Shown here in pieces: positions 24,933 through 31,072 of a stretch of DNA of 64,000 nucleotides (position 1 is its first letter; each line of letters opens with the position of its first letter). This DNA is from Streptomyces sp. NBC_00464. Lineage in GTDB: Bacteria; Actinomycetota; Actinomycetes; Streptomycetales; Streptomycetaceae. Below the pieces are notes generated by a model. The model saw only the letters and a program-made list of their open reading frames with translations, was not told where the DNA came from and did not search any database. The stretch is taken from the NCBI RefSeq assembly GCF_036013915.1, contig NZ_CP107899.1, positions 6,414,001 through 6,478,000 of the forward strand. The letters run 5' to 3'. A program made the position numbers and the translations under genes.

Positions 24933-25855
24933 CTCCCCGCGGAAGCCTCCGAGCGTCCCGTGGTGAGCAGCCGGGCCTCCATCTCGCCCTGCTCGAAGAG
25001 CCGGGAGGCCGGTCCCACGATCAGCGGGTCCGGCTCCCCGGCCACCGTCGCGTCCTTGTCCGGGTAGTCGAACCGGTGCAGGACGTGCCGGATCGCCTCC
25101 AGCCGCGCCCGCTTCTTGTCGTTGCTCTTCACCACGGTCCACGGGGCATCCGCCGTGTCCGTGTGGAAGAGCATCAGCTCCTTGGCCTCGGTGTACGCGT
25201 CCCACTTGTCGAGCGAGGCGAGGTCGACCGGGCTCAGCTTCCACTGCCGCACCGGATCGGTCTGCCGGCTCATGAACCGGTTGCGCTGCTCGTCGCGCGA
25301 GACGGAGAACCAGAACTTCACCAGGTGGATGCCGTCGCGCGCCAGCATCCGTTCGAACCCCGGGGCCTGGTGCATGAATTCCAGGTACTCGGGGGTCGAG
25401 CAGAACCCCATCACCCGCTCCACACCGGCCCGGTTGTACCAGGACCGGTCGAACATCACGATCTCCCCGGCGGCAGGCAGATGCGCCACGTACCGCTGGA
25501 AGTACCACTGGGAGCGCTCGCGTTCGGTGGGCTTCTCCAGCGCCACCACCCTCGCACCACGCGGATTGAGGTGCTCGGTGAACCGCTTGATGGTGCCGCC
25601 CTTGCCCGCGGCGTCGCGCCCCTCGAAGAGTATGACGAGCCGCTCGTCGTGCTCCTTGACCCAGTGCTGGAGCTTCAGCAGCTCTATCTGCAGGGCGCGC
25701 TTGGACTTGTCGTACGCCTTGCGGCCGAGCTTGGACGTGTACGGATAGTCCTCGCGCCAGGCGTCACGCGCCCTGCCCTCGGGCGTCACCAGTACCGGGG
25801 CGTCGGCCCCCTTCGCCTTCTTACGGCCGGTCCGCTGCTTGGCGCTCCGCGTCAT
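24929..25855 (-). CDS. ppk2: Polyphosphate kinase 2 (PPK2)
   Basis: A 308-residue enzyme that uses polyphosphate to phosphorylate a nucleotide (usually GDP or ADP), or the reverse. The P-loop is GRDAAGKGG (79-87), Walker B is MFDRSWYNRAG (about 134-144), and the lid and base-binding region includes YFQRYVAHLP and FWFSVSRDEQRNRF. Length matches single-domain PPK2. The N-terminus is lysine/arginine-rich. A GGAAGGA ribosome-binding site precedes the ATG. It converges with the alcohol dehydrogenase gene and overlaps it by four bases at the stops. Whether it prefers ADP, GDP or AMP cannot be told here. Confidence 0.93.
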   Translation of the reverse strand: MTRSAKQRTGRKKAKGADAPVLVTPEGRARDAWREDYPYTSKLGRKAYDKSKRALQIELLKLQHWVKEHDERLVILFEGRDAAGKGGTIKRFTEHLNPRGARVVALEKPTERERSQWYFQRYVAHLPAAGEIVMFDRSWYNRAGVERVMGFCSTPEYLEFMHQAPGFERMLARDGIHLVKFWFSVSRDEQRNRFMSRQTDPVRQWKLSPVDLASLDKWDAYTEAKELMLFHTDTADAPWTVVKSNDKKRARLEAIRHVLHRFDYPDKDATVAGEPDPLIVGPASRLFEQGEMEARLLTTGRSEASAGS

Positions 25856-25980
25856 GAGGGGGTCCTTCCACCTGCGGGGCGGATTCTTCCGCGTCGCACC
25901 AGTCTGCGGACGCTTCCGGGAGACCGCCACCCCGGCCGGACGGAGCAGTCCGCCACCGACGGTGAGCGGCGCGGGCGCCG

Positions 25981-26643
25981 CTACCGCATGTTCTGTGCGG
26001 GAGGTGGTGCGTACTGGAGGGCGAGTCCGTCGATCAGTGCGCGCAGGCCCGTCTCGAAGGCCCCTTCGTCGACTTTCTGACGGCGCTCCGCCAGCAGGTG
26101 CGCCTGGCCCAGGTGCGGATAGTCGGCCGGGTCGTACGCCGTCTCGTCGTCCACGAAGCCCCGGGCGAACGAGCCGAGGGCCGATCCGGTGATGAAGTAG
26201 CGCATCAGGGCGCCGATGTAGGTGGCCTGGGCAGGCGGCCAGCCCGCGCGGACCATCGCGCCGAACACCGCGTCGGCGACCCGTAGGCCGGCCGGGCGGC
26301 GGCCGGGGCCCTGGGCGAGCACCGGGACGATGTGCGGATGCGCGCTGAGCGCCGCACGGTAGGAGACGGCCCAGTCGTGCAGCGCGGCACGCCAGTCCCG
26401 GGTGTCGGACTCGTCGAACATCGACAGATCGACCTGTGCGGAGACGGAGTCGGCGACCGCGTCCAGGATCTCGTCCTTGTTGCGGAAGTGGTTGTAGAGC
26501 GACGGCCCGCTCACCCCGAGCTCGGCCGCCAGTCGACGGGTCGAGACGGCGTCGAGCCCCTCGGCGTCCACGAGGGCGCTTGCCGTCTCGACGATGCGGT
26601 CTCTGCTGAGGAGGGGCTTGCGCGGGCGGGCCATGCAGCACAT
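25981..26643 (-). CDS. TetR-family repressor of dehydrogenase/acyl-CoA genes
   Basis: A 220-residue TetR protein. The HTH is at about residues 12-56 (LLSRDRIVETASALVDAEG, STRRLAAELGVSGPSLYNHF, RNKDEILDAVADSV), and a TetR_C-type effector domain follows. The start at 26643 is favoured by AGGG seven bases upstream; an ATG three codons later is an alternative. A palindrome 20 bases from its start also occurs in the ALDH operon promoter, so it likely represses itself, the divergent acyl-CoA dehydrogenase and the ALDH/ADH operon 4 kb away. Confidence 0.88.
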   Translation of the reverse strand: MCCMARPRKPLLSRDRIVETASALVDAEGLDAVSTRRLAAELGVSGPSLYNHFRNKDEILDAVADSVSAQVDLSMFDESDTRDWRAALHDWAVSYRAALSAHPHIVPVLAQGPGRRPAGLRVADAVFGAMVRAGWPPAQATYIGALMRYFITGSALGSFARGFVDDETAYDPADYPHLGQAHLLAERRQKVDEGAFETGLRALIDGLALQYAPPPAQNMR

Positions 26644-26662
26644 AGTAGGCCCTGCGCACTTA

Positions 26663-26681
26663 AAACTAGCAGTGCTAATTA
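26663..26681. promoter_or_regulatory. TetR operator between tetR and acyl-CoA dehydrogenase
   Basis: AAACTAGCAGTGCTAATTA is an imperfect palindrome matching the ALDH promoter site at 14 of 19 bases. It sits in the 88-base divergent gap, close to both starts, where a bound dimer would block both promoters. Confidence 0.7.
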
Positions 26682-26731
26682 AAGTCGATCGCCCCTCGTG
26701 TGCCGGTCGGCCCGAAGTGGAGAGCCGAAGG

Positions 26732-27883
26732 ATGAACCTGGAACTCAGTGCGGAGCAGGAAGCCGTCCGGCAGCTCGCCAAGGACTTCGTCGCCCGTGAC
26801 ATCGCCCCGCACGTCGTCGAGTGGGACCGGGCCGAGAACGTCGACAAGTCGATCGTGAAGAAGCTGGGCTCCCTCGGCTTCCTCGGGCTGACCGTTCCCG
26901 AGGAGTACGGCGGCTCGGGCGGTGACCACCTCGCGTACTGCCTGGTCACCGAGGAGCTCGGCCGCGGTGACTCCTCGGTCCGCGGCATCGTCTCGGTCTC
27001 CCTCGGCCTGGTCGCCAAGACCGTCGCGGCCTGGGGTGACGAGGACCAGAAGCGGCAGTGGCTGCCCCGGCTCACCTCCGGCGACGCGGTCGGCTGCTTC
27101 GGCCTCACCGAACCGGGCACGGGGTCCGATGCCGGGAACCTGACGACGAGGGCCGTGCGGGACGGTGGTGACTACGTCATCAACGGCAGCAAGATGTTCA
27201 TCACCAACGGCACCTGGGCCGATGTGGTGCTGCTCTTCGCCCGCACCAACGACACCCCCGGCCACAAGGGCATATCCGCCTTCCTGGTCCCCACCGACAC
27301 CCCCGGCCTCACCCGGCGCACCATCCACGGCAAGCTCGGCCTGCGAGGCCAGGCGACCGCCGAACTGGTCCTGGAGGACGTCCGCGTCCCCGCCGCCGCG
27401 CTCATGGGCCCCGAGGGCAAGGGCTTCTCCATCGCCATGTCCGCGCTGGCCAAGGGGCGGATGTCGGTCGCCGCCGGCTGTGTCGGCATCGCACAGGCCG
27501 CCCTGGACGCGGCCGTGGGATACGCGGGCGAGCGCGAGCAGTTCGGCAAGTCGATCGCGAGCTACCAGCTCGTCCAGGAACTCATCAGCGACATCGCCGT
27601 GGACGTCGACGCCGCCCGCCTGCTGACCTGGCGGGTGGCCGACCTGATCGACCGCGGCGAGCCCTTCGCCACCGCCGCGTCCCAGGCGAAGCTCTTCGCC
27701 TCCGAGGCCGCCGTCCGCGCCGCGAACAACGCCGTCCAGGTCTTCGGCGGCTACGGCTACATCGATGAGTACCCGGTCGGCAAGCTGCTGCGCGACGCCC
27801 GCGTGATGACGCTCTACGAGGGCACCAGTCAGATCCAGAAGCTGATCATCGGCCGTGCCCTGACGGGGGTCTCCGCCTTCTGA
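26732..27883 (+). CDS. Acyl-CoA dehydrogenase
   Basis: A 383-residue FAD enzyme introducing a trans-2 double bond into an acyl-CoA. FAD and substrate motifs are CFGLTEPGTGSDAGN and KMFITNGTWAD; the second signature is QVFGGYGYIDEYPVGKLLRD. The catalytic base is Glu363 in TLYEGTSQIQ, the position used by short and medium-chain enzymes. Length fits the family. It is divergent from a TetR gene with a shared operator. The ALDH/ADH operon has the same operator, which suggests one route: alcohol, aldehyde, acid, acyl-CoA, enoyl-CoA. Chain length is unknown. Confidence 0.94.
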   Translation: MNLELSAEQEAVRQLAKDFVARDIAPHVVEWDRAENVDKSIVKKLGSLGFLGLTVPEEYGGSGGDHLAYCLVTEELGRGDSSVRGIVSVSLGLVAKTVAAWGDEDQKRQWLPRLTSGDAVGCFGLTEPGTGSDAGNLTTRAVRDGGDYVINGSKMFITNGTWADVVLLFARTNDTPGHKGISAFLVPTDTPGLTRRTIHGKLGLRGQATAELVLEDVRVPAAALMGPEGKGFSIAMSALAKGRMSVAAGCVGIAQAALDAAVGYAGEREQFGKSIASYQLVQELISDIAVDVDAARLLTWRVADLIDRGEPFATAASQAKLFASEAAVRAANNAVQVFGGYGYIDEYPVGKLLRDARVMTLYEGTSQIQKLIIGRALTGVSAF

Positions 27884-27972
27884 GTCTCCGCGTGACCCGA
27901 ACGGGCGTCTGAGTACCGGGCTGAGTACGCGTACGGATGTGGCGTGCGCCACTCCGCCCGATGCTGGGCCGT

Positions 27973-28263
27973 ATGAGTGAGACGACATCGGTCAAGCAGC
28001 AGAGCACCGCCGCCTTCTACGGCCAGGCCGTCGCGTCCTTCGGGATCGCGATGGGAGCGGTGGCCATCGGCATCTACTTCCTGGACGCCGATGCCTGGGT
28101 GCGCGGCTTCCTCGCCATCTGCGTTCTCTACCTCGTCACCTCCGCCTTCACGCTGGCCAAGGTGATCCGGGACCGGCAGGAGGCCGGGCAGATCGTCAGC
28201 CGGGTCGACCAGGCCCGGCTGGAGAAGATCCTCGCCGAGCACGACCCCTTCCAGAAGCTCTGA
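27973..28263 (+). CDS. YiaA/YiaB-family small membrane protein
   Basis: A 96-residue protein with two hydrophobic helices (YGQAVASFGIAMGAVAIGIYF and ending GFLAICVLYLVTSAFTLAKV, here listed in part). This matches the YiaAB two-helix domain. A charged C-terminal tail (IRDRQEAGQIVSRVDQARL) is probably cytoplasmic. Function of the family is unknown. A perfect 6-bp-arm dyad, GTGGCG-TG-CGCCAC, lies at 27939-27952, 20 bases before the start, and may be an operator or transcript hairpin. Confidence 0.8.
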   Translation: MSETTSVKQQSTAAFYGQAVASFGIAMGAVAIGIYFLDADAWVRGFLAICVLYLVTSAFTLAKVIRDRQEAGQIVSRVDQARLEKILAEHDPFQKL

Positions 28264-28283
28264 CGATCTCACGCACCGGACCC

Positions 28284-28299
28284 CTAAGCGCTTGCTCAG
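28284..28299. promoter_or_regulatory. TetR operator CTAAGC-N4-GCTCAG upstream of tetR
   Basis: CTAAGCGCTTGCTCAG has the dyad CTnAGC-N4-GCTnAG. It lies 47 bases before the TetR start. The identical 16 bases occur at 29597-29612 upstream of the MaoC gene, so one regulator likely controls both. Confidence 0.75.
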
Positions 28300-28346
28300 G
28301 ATCGCGGTATGGTGTTCGTCCTGCTGACTGAGAGGGGCGACCGACG

Positions 28347-28970
28347 ATGAGCACGGCGGAGGAGACCGACGGCGAGAACACGCCGTGGGCCGAAGTGACG
28401 CCCGAGGCCGCCCGGCGGCTTCTCGTCGCGGCCGTCGACGCCTTCGCCGAGCGCGGGTACCACGCGACCACCACCCGGGACATCGCGGGCCGCGCCGGGA
28501 TGAGTCCTGCCGCGCTCTACATCCACTACAAGACGAAGGAAGAGCTGCTCCACCGGATCAGCAGGATCGGGCACGACCGGGCCCTGGCCCTCCTGGAGTC
28601 GGCGGCCGACGCCGAGGGCACGGCCACCGAGCGGCTCGCCGGCGCTGTGCGGGCCTTCGTCCGCTGGCACGCCGAGCGGCACACCACTGCGCGCGTGGTC
28701 CAGTACGAGCTCGACGCGCTCGGCGAGGAGCACCGCACCGAGATCGTCGAACTGCGCCGCAGGAGCGACGCGGCGGTGCGCAGGATCATCGGCGAGGGTG
28801 TGGCGGCGGGGGAGTTCGATGTCCCCGATGTGCCGGGCACCGCGCTCGCCGTGCTCTCGCTCTGCATCGACGTGGCGCGGTGGTTCAACGCGCAGGGCAG
28901 CCGCACGCCGGACGAGGTGGGCGAGCTGTACGCCGGGCTCGTGCTGCGGATGGTCGCGGCCAAGCGCTGA
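28347..28970 (+). CDS. TetR-family regulator of fatty-acid type, linked to maoC
   Basis: A 207-residue TetR protein. The HTH is at about residues 23-69 (AARRLLVAAVDAFAERGYH, TTRDIAGRAGMSPAALYIHY, KTKEELLHRIS). The C-terminal domain resembles regulators of acyl-CoA metabolism (RVVQYELDALGEEHRTEIVE). A GAGAGGGG ribosome-binding region precedes the ATG. The same 16-base operator stands upstream of this gene and of the MaoC gene, which faces it. The inducer is probably an acyl-CoA; this is inferred from family and context. Confidence 0.87.
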   Translation: MSTAEETDGENTPWAEVTPEAARRLLVAAVDAFAERGYHATTTRDIAGRAGMSPAALYIHYKTKEELLHRISRIGHDRALALLESAADAEGTATERLAGAVRAFVRWHAERHTTARVVQYELDALGEEHRTEIVELRRRSDAAVRRIIGEGVAAGEFDVPDVPGTALAVLSLCIDVARWFNAQGSRTPDEVGELYAGLVLRMVAAKR

Positions 28971-28994
28971 CGCCGCCCGCGGGCCTGACCGTCG

Positions 28995-29042
28995 CACGGG
29001 CGTCGGCCCCGGACCCCGCGGGGTCCGGGGCCGACGCCCGTG
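28995..29042. terminator. 48-bp perfect palindrome between convergent tetR and maoC
   Basis: The 24 bases from CACGGGCGTCGG to GACCCCG are followed at once by their exact reverse complement, with no spacer. In RNA this gives a very stable hairpin from either strand, which is what a bidirectional terminator between converging genes needs. A perfect palindrome of this length with no loop is unusual. Confidence 0.85.
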
Positions 29043-29097
29043 TCCGGCTCGGAAGCAGAAGCTCCGGCTCGGAGAAGCGTCAGACGCGTCAGAAGGG

Positions 29098-29559
29098 TCA
29101 GAAGTAGAAGCGGGACACCGACTCGGCGACGCACGCCGGCTTCTCGCCGCCCTCGCGCTCGACCGTGACGACCGCCGTGACCTGCACGCCGCCGCCCGCC
29201 TCCTCGACGCTCTTCAGGACGGCCGTGGCCCGCAGCCGGGAGCCGACGGGCACGGTGGAGGGGAAGCGGACCTTGTTGGTCCCGTAGTTGATGCCCATCT
29301 TCGTGTTCTCGACCTGCATGACCTGCGGTACGAGCGCCGGCAGCAGCGAGAGCGTGAGATAGCCGTGCGCGATCGTCGTGCCGAACGGCCCGGCCGCGGC
29401 GCGCTCCGGGTCCACGTGGATCCACTGGTGGTCGCCGGTGGCCTCGGCGAAGAGGTCGATCCGCTTCTGGTCGACCTCGAGCCAGTCGCTGTGTCCCAGC
29501 TGCTCGCCCACTCCGTCACGCAGCTCCTGCGCGGACGTGAAGATCCTCGGCTCTGCCAT
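29098..29559 (-). CDS. MaoC-family (R)-specific enoyl-CoA hydratase
   Basis: A 153-residue hot-dog-fold hydratase adding water to trans-2-enoyl-CoA. The catalytic Asp43 and His48 lie in ATGDHQWIHVDPERA, and the hydratase-2 motif continues to GTTIAHGYLTLSLLP. Length is usual for single-domain MaoC. Its promoter has the same dyad as the facing TetR gene. With the acyl-CoA dehydrogenase nearby it could serve a short beta-oxidation or a related acyl-CoA pathway. The natural substrate is not visible. Confidence 0.93.
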   Translation of the reverse strand: MAEPRIFTSAQELRDGVGEQLGHSDWLEVDQKRIDLFAEATGDHQWIHVDPERAAAGPFGTTIAHGYLTLSLLPALVPQVMQVENTKMGINYGTNKVRFPSTVPVGSRLRATAVLKSVEEAGGGVQVTAVVTVEREGGEKPACVAESVSRFYF

Positions 29560-29596
29560 GTCCCTGGTCCCTGCCTTCCCGCTCTCGACCGTCTGT

Positions 29597-29612
29597 CTAA
29601 GCGCTTGCTCAG
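29597..29612. promoter_or_regulatory. TetR operator CTAAGC-N4-GCTCAG upstream of maoC
   Basis: Same 16 bases as 28284-28299. It lies 37 bases before the MaoC ATG and in the 121-base gap that also holds the soxR promoter. Confidence 0.75.
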
Positions 29613-29680
29613 CATGGTTGGCGGGTGCGTTCCTGTCAACGACGGACCGGCCGGGAGCGGGGCCACGTAGGGTTCGATGA

Positions 29681-30163
29681 GTGCCCCAGATCCCACAGAC
29701 ACTCCATGAACTCACGGTCGGCCAGCTCTCCGCGCGCAGTGGCGCCGCGGTCTCGGCCCTGCACTTCTACGAGGCCAAGGGCCTGATCAGCAGCACCCGC
29801 ACCAGTGGCAACCAGCGTCGCTACACCAGGGACGCGCTGCGCCGGGTCGCCTTCGTCCGCGCGGCGCAGCGGGTCGGCATCCCGCTGGCCACCATCCGTG
29901 ACGCACTGGCCGAGCTTCCGGAGGAGCGCACCCCGAACCGCGACGACTGGGCCCGGCTCTCCGTGGCCTGGCGCTCCGAGCTGGACGAGCGGATCCGGCA
30001 GCTGGCCAGGCTGCGCGACCACCTCACCGACTGCATCGGCTGCGGCTGCCTGTCGCTGGACACCTGTGTGCTCTCCAACCCGGACGATGTCTCCGGTGAG
30101 CGGTTCAGCGGTTCGCGTCTGATGCCGGAGAGCAGGGCCGCGCACCGGTCCGCGGGAGGGTGA
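29681..30163 (+). CDS. soxR: Redox-sensing MerR-family activator SoxR
   Basis: A 160-residue regulator closely resembling S. coelicolor SoxR as I remember it. It has a MerR-type HTH (LTVGQLSARSGAAVSALHFY with EAKGLIS), a dimerisation helix, and the four cysteines of the [2Fe-2S] sensor: Cys118, Cys121, Cys123 and Cys129 (CIGCGCLSLDTC). In Streptomyces, SoxR responds to redox-active antibiotics rather than superoxide and switches on exporters and oxidoreductases elsewhere in the genome. A GTG start was taken. I see no SoxR-box-like dyad next to the gene, so its targets are probably distant. Confidence 0.96.
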   Translation: MPQIPQTLHELTVGQLSARSGAAVSALHFYEAKGLISSTRTSGNQRRYTRDALRRVAFVRAAQRVGIPLATIRDALAELPEERTPNRDDWARLSVAWRSELDERIRQLARLRDHLTDCIGCGCLSLDTCVLSNPDDVSGERFSGSRLMPESRAAHRSAGG

Positions 30164-30230
30164 GGCGCGTTCCGGTCGGTGCGGGTGCCCGTCCGGCGGC
30201 CGTGGGTGCCCGGGCGTGCCGCTCGGTTGC

Positions 30231-30842
30231 TCAGGCGACCGATGCCAGGTCGCCGAGCCGGGTGCGCCGGGCCTTCGCCAGTGCGTCCGGGGTGAGCACG
30301 GGCTGCGGGACCACGATCCCGCACCCGGTGCAGACCGGCCCGGACCAGGGTTCGCTGTCCAGGTCCTGCCGCCAGACGATGCGGGCCTGTGCGCACACCG
30401 GGCAGTCGGTGCCCGGCTCCGACTCCAGGGCCGAGATCAGCCGGGTCAGTACCTCCGCGAGGGGCGCCATCGGGTGGATCGCCGGGTTCTCGCAGCGTGC
30501 GACCCCGTTCCCGCCCCAGGTGCGCAGGTGCCAGTCGTCGAAGGCGGCCGGGCGCCGCAGTCCCTCGTGCTTCTCCCGTTTGCGGCGCTCGGCGAACCCC
30601 GCTTCGTAACCGAGCCAGACAGCCCGCGCCGTCTCCAGCTCCTCCAGCGCGCGCATCAGCCGCGCCGGGTCGGGTGCCCGGTCCTCGGGGCCCATCCCGT
30701 GCCGGGCGCACAGGTGGTCCCAGGTCGCCCGGTGGCCGTACGGCGCGAAGCGTTCCAGGCATTTGCGCAGCGAGTACCGCCGCAGTGCCAGATCACTCCG
30801 CGGGTCGCGGACCTGTCTCGCAAGACTCCGGAAACCGGCCAT
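30231..30842 (-). CDS. Hypothetical protein with zinc-ribbon-like cysteines
   Basis: A 203-residue protein without a family I can name. The N-terminal half is basic and helical (MAGFRSLARQVRDPRSDLAL, MRALEELETARAVWLGYEAG). The C-terminal half has paired cysteines CPVCAQ and CTGCG about 28 residues apart, which could bind one zinc ion, followed by a hydrophobic VVPQPVL stretch. There is no signal peptide. A GGAGGTGG ribosome-binding site lies nine bases before the ATG. It stands alone, convergent with soxR. Function unknown. Confidence 0.75.
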   Translation of the reverse strand: MAGFRSLARQVRDPRSDLALRRYSLRKCLERFAPYGHRATWDHLCARHGMGPEDRAPDPARLMRALEELETARAVWLGYEAGFAERRKREKHEGLRRPAAFDDWHLRTWGGNGVARCENPAIHPMAPLAEVLTRLISALESEPGTDCPVCAQARIVWRQDLDSEPWSGPVCTGCGIVVPQPVLTPDALAKARRTRLGDLASVA

Positions 30843-31015
30843 GGCGCTGCCACCTCCGTCGCTCGTACTCCGTCGCCCGTAGTTCGGCGTCAGTGAGTGG
30901 ACGTACGACTGCCCGGATCGGCTCCATCCAAGGGTCGATCCGTCCACTTGGTGAGATGAGGATTCGTCATGTGACGGGATGTGGTGATTCGGAAAAGGTG
31001 ACCGATGTTCACCTT

Positions 31016-31025
31016 ACTCGCGGGT
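31016..31025. promoter_or_regulatory. Dyad in the acylase promoter region
   Basis: ACTCGCGGGT is a purine/pyrimidine-matched inverted repeat (exact except one pair) 47 bases before the acylase start. The whole gap, about 230 bases, has no gene and should carry the divergent promoters of the zinc-ribbon protein and the acylase. The site is short and the call weak. Confidence 0.3.
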
Positions 31026-31072
31026 TGTACCGCCGGTAACGTCCGGCGCATCGGCCTCTCCGAGGAGCACGC

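Noticed and set aside
29560..29680. A SoxR box in front of soxR
   Set aside because: No inverted repeat of the required kind is present. The only clear dyad there is the CTAAGC-N4-GCTCAG site shared with the upstream tetR gene.
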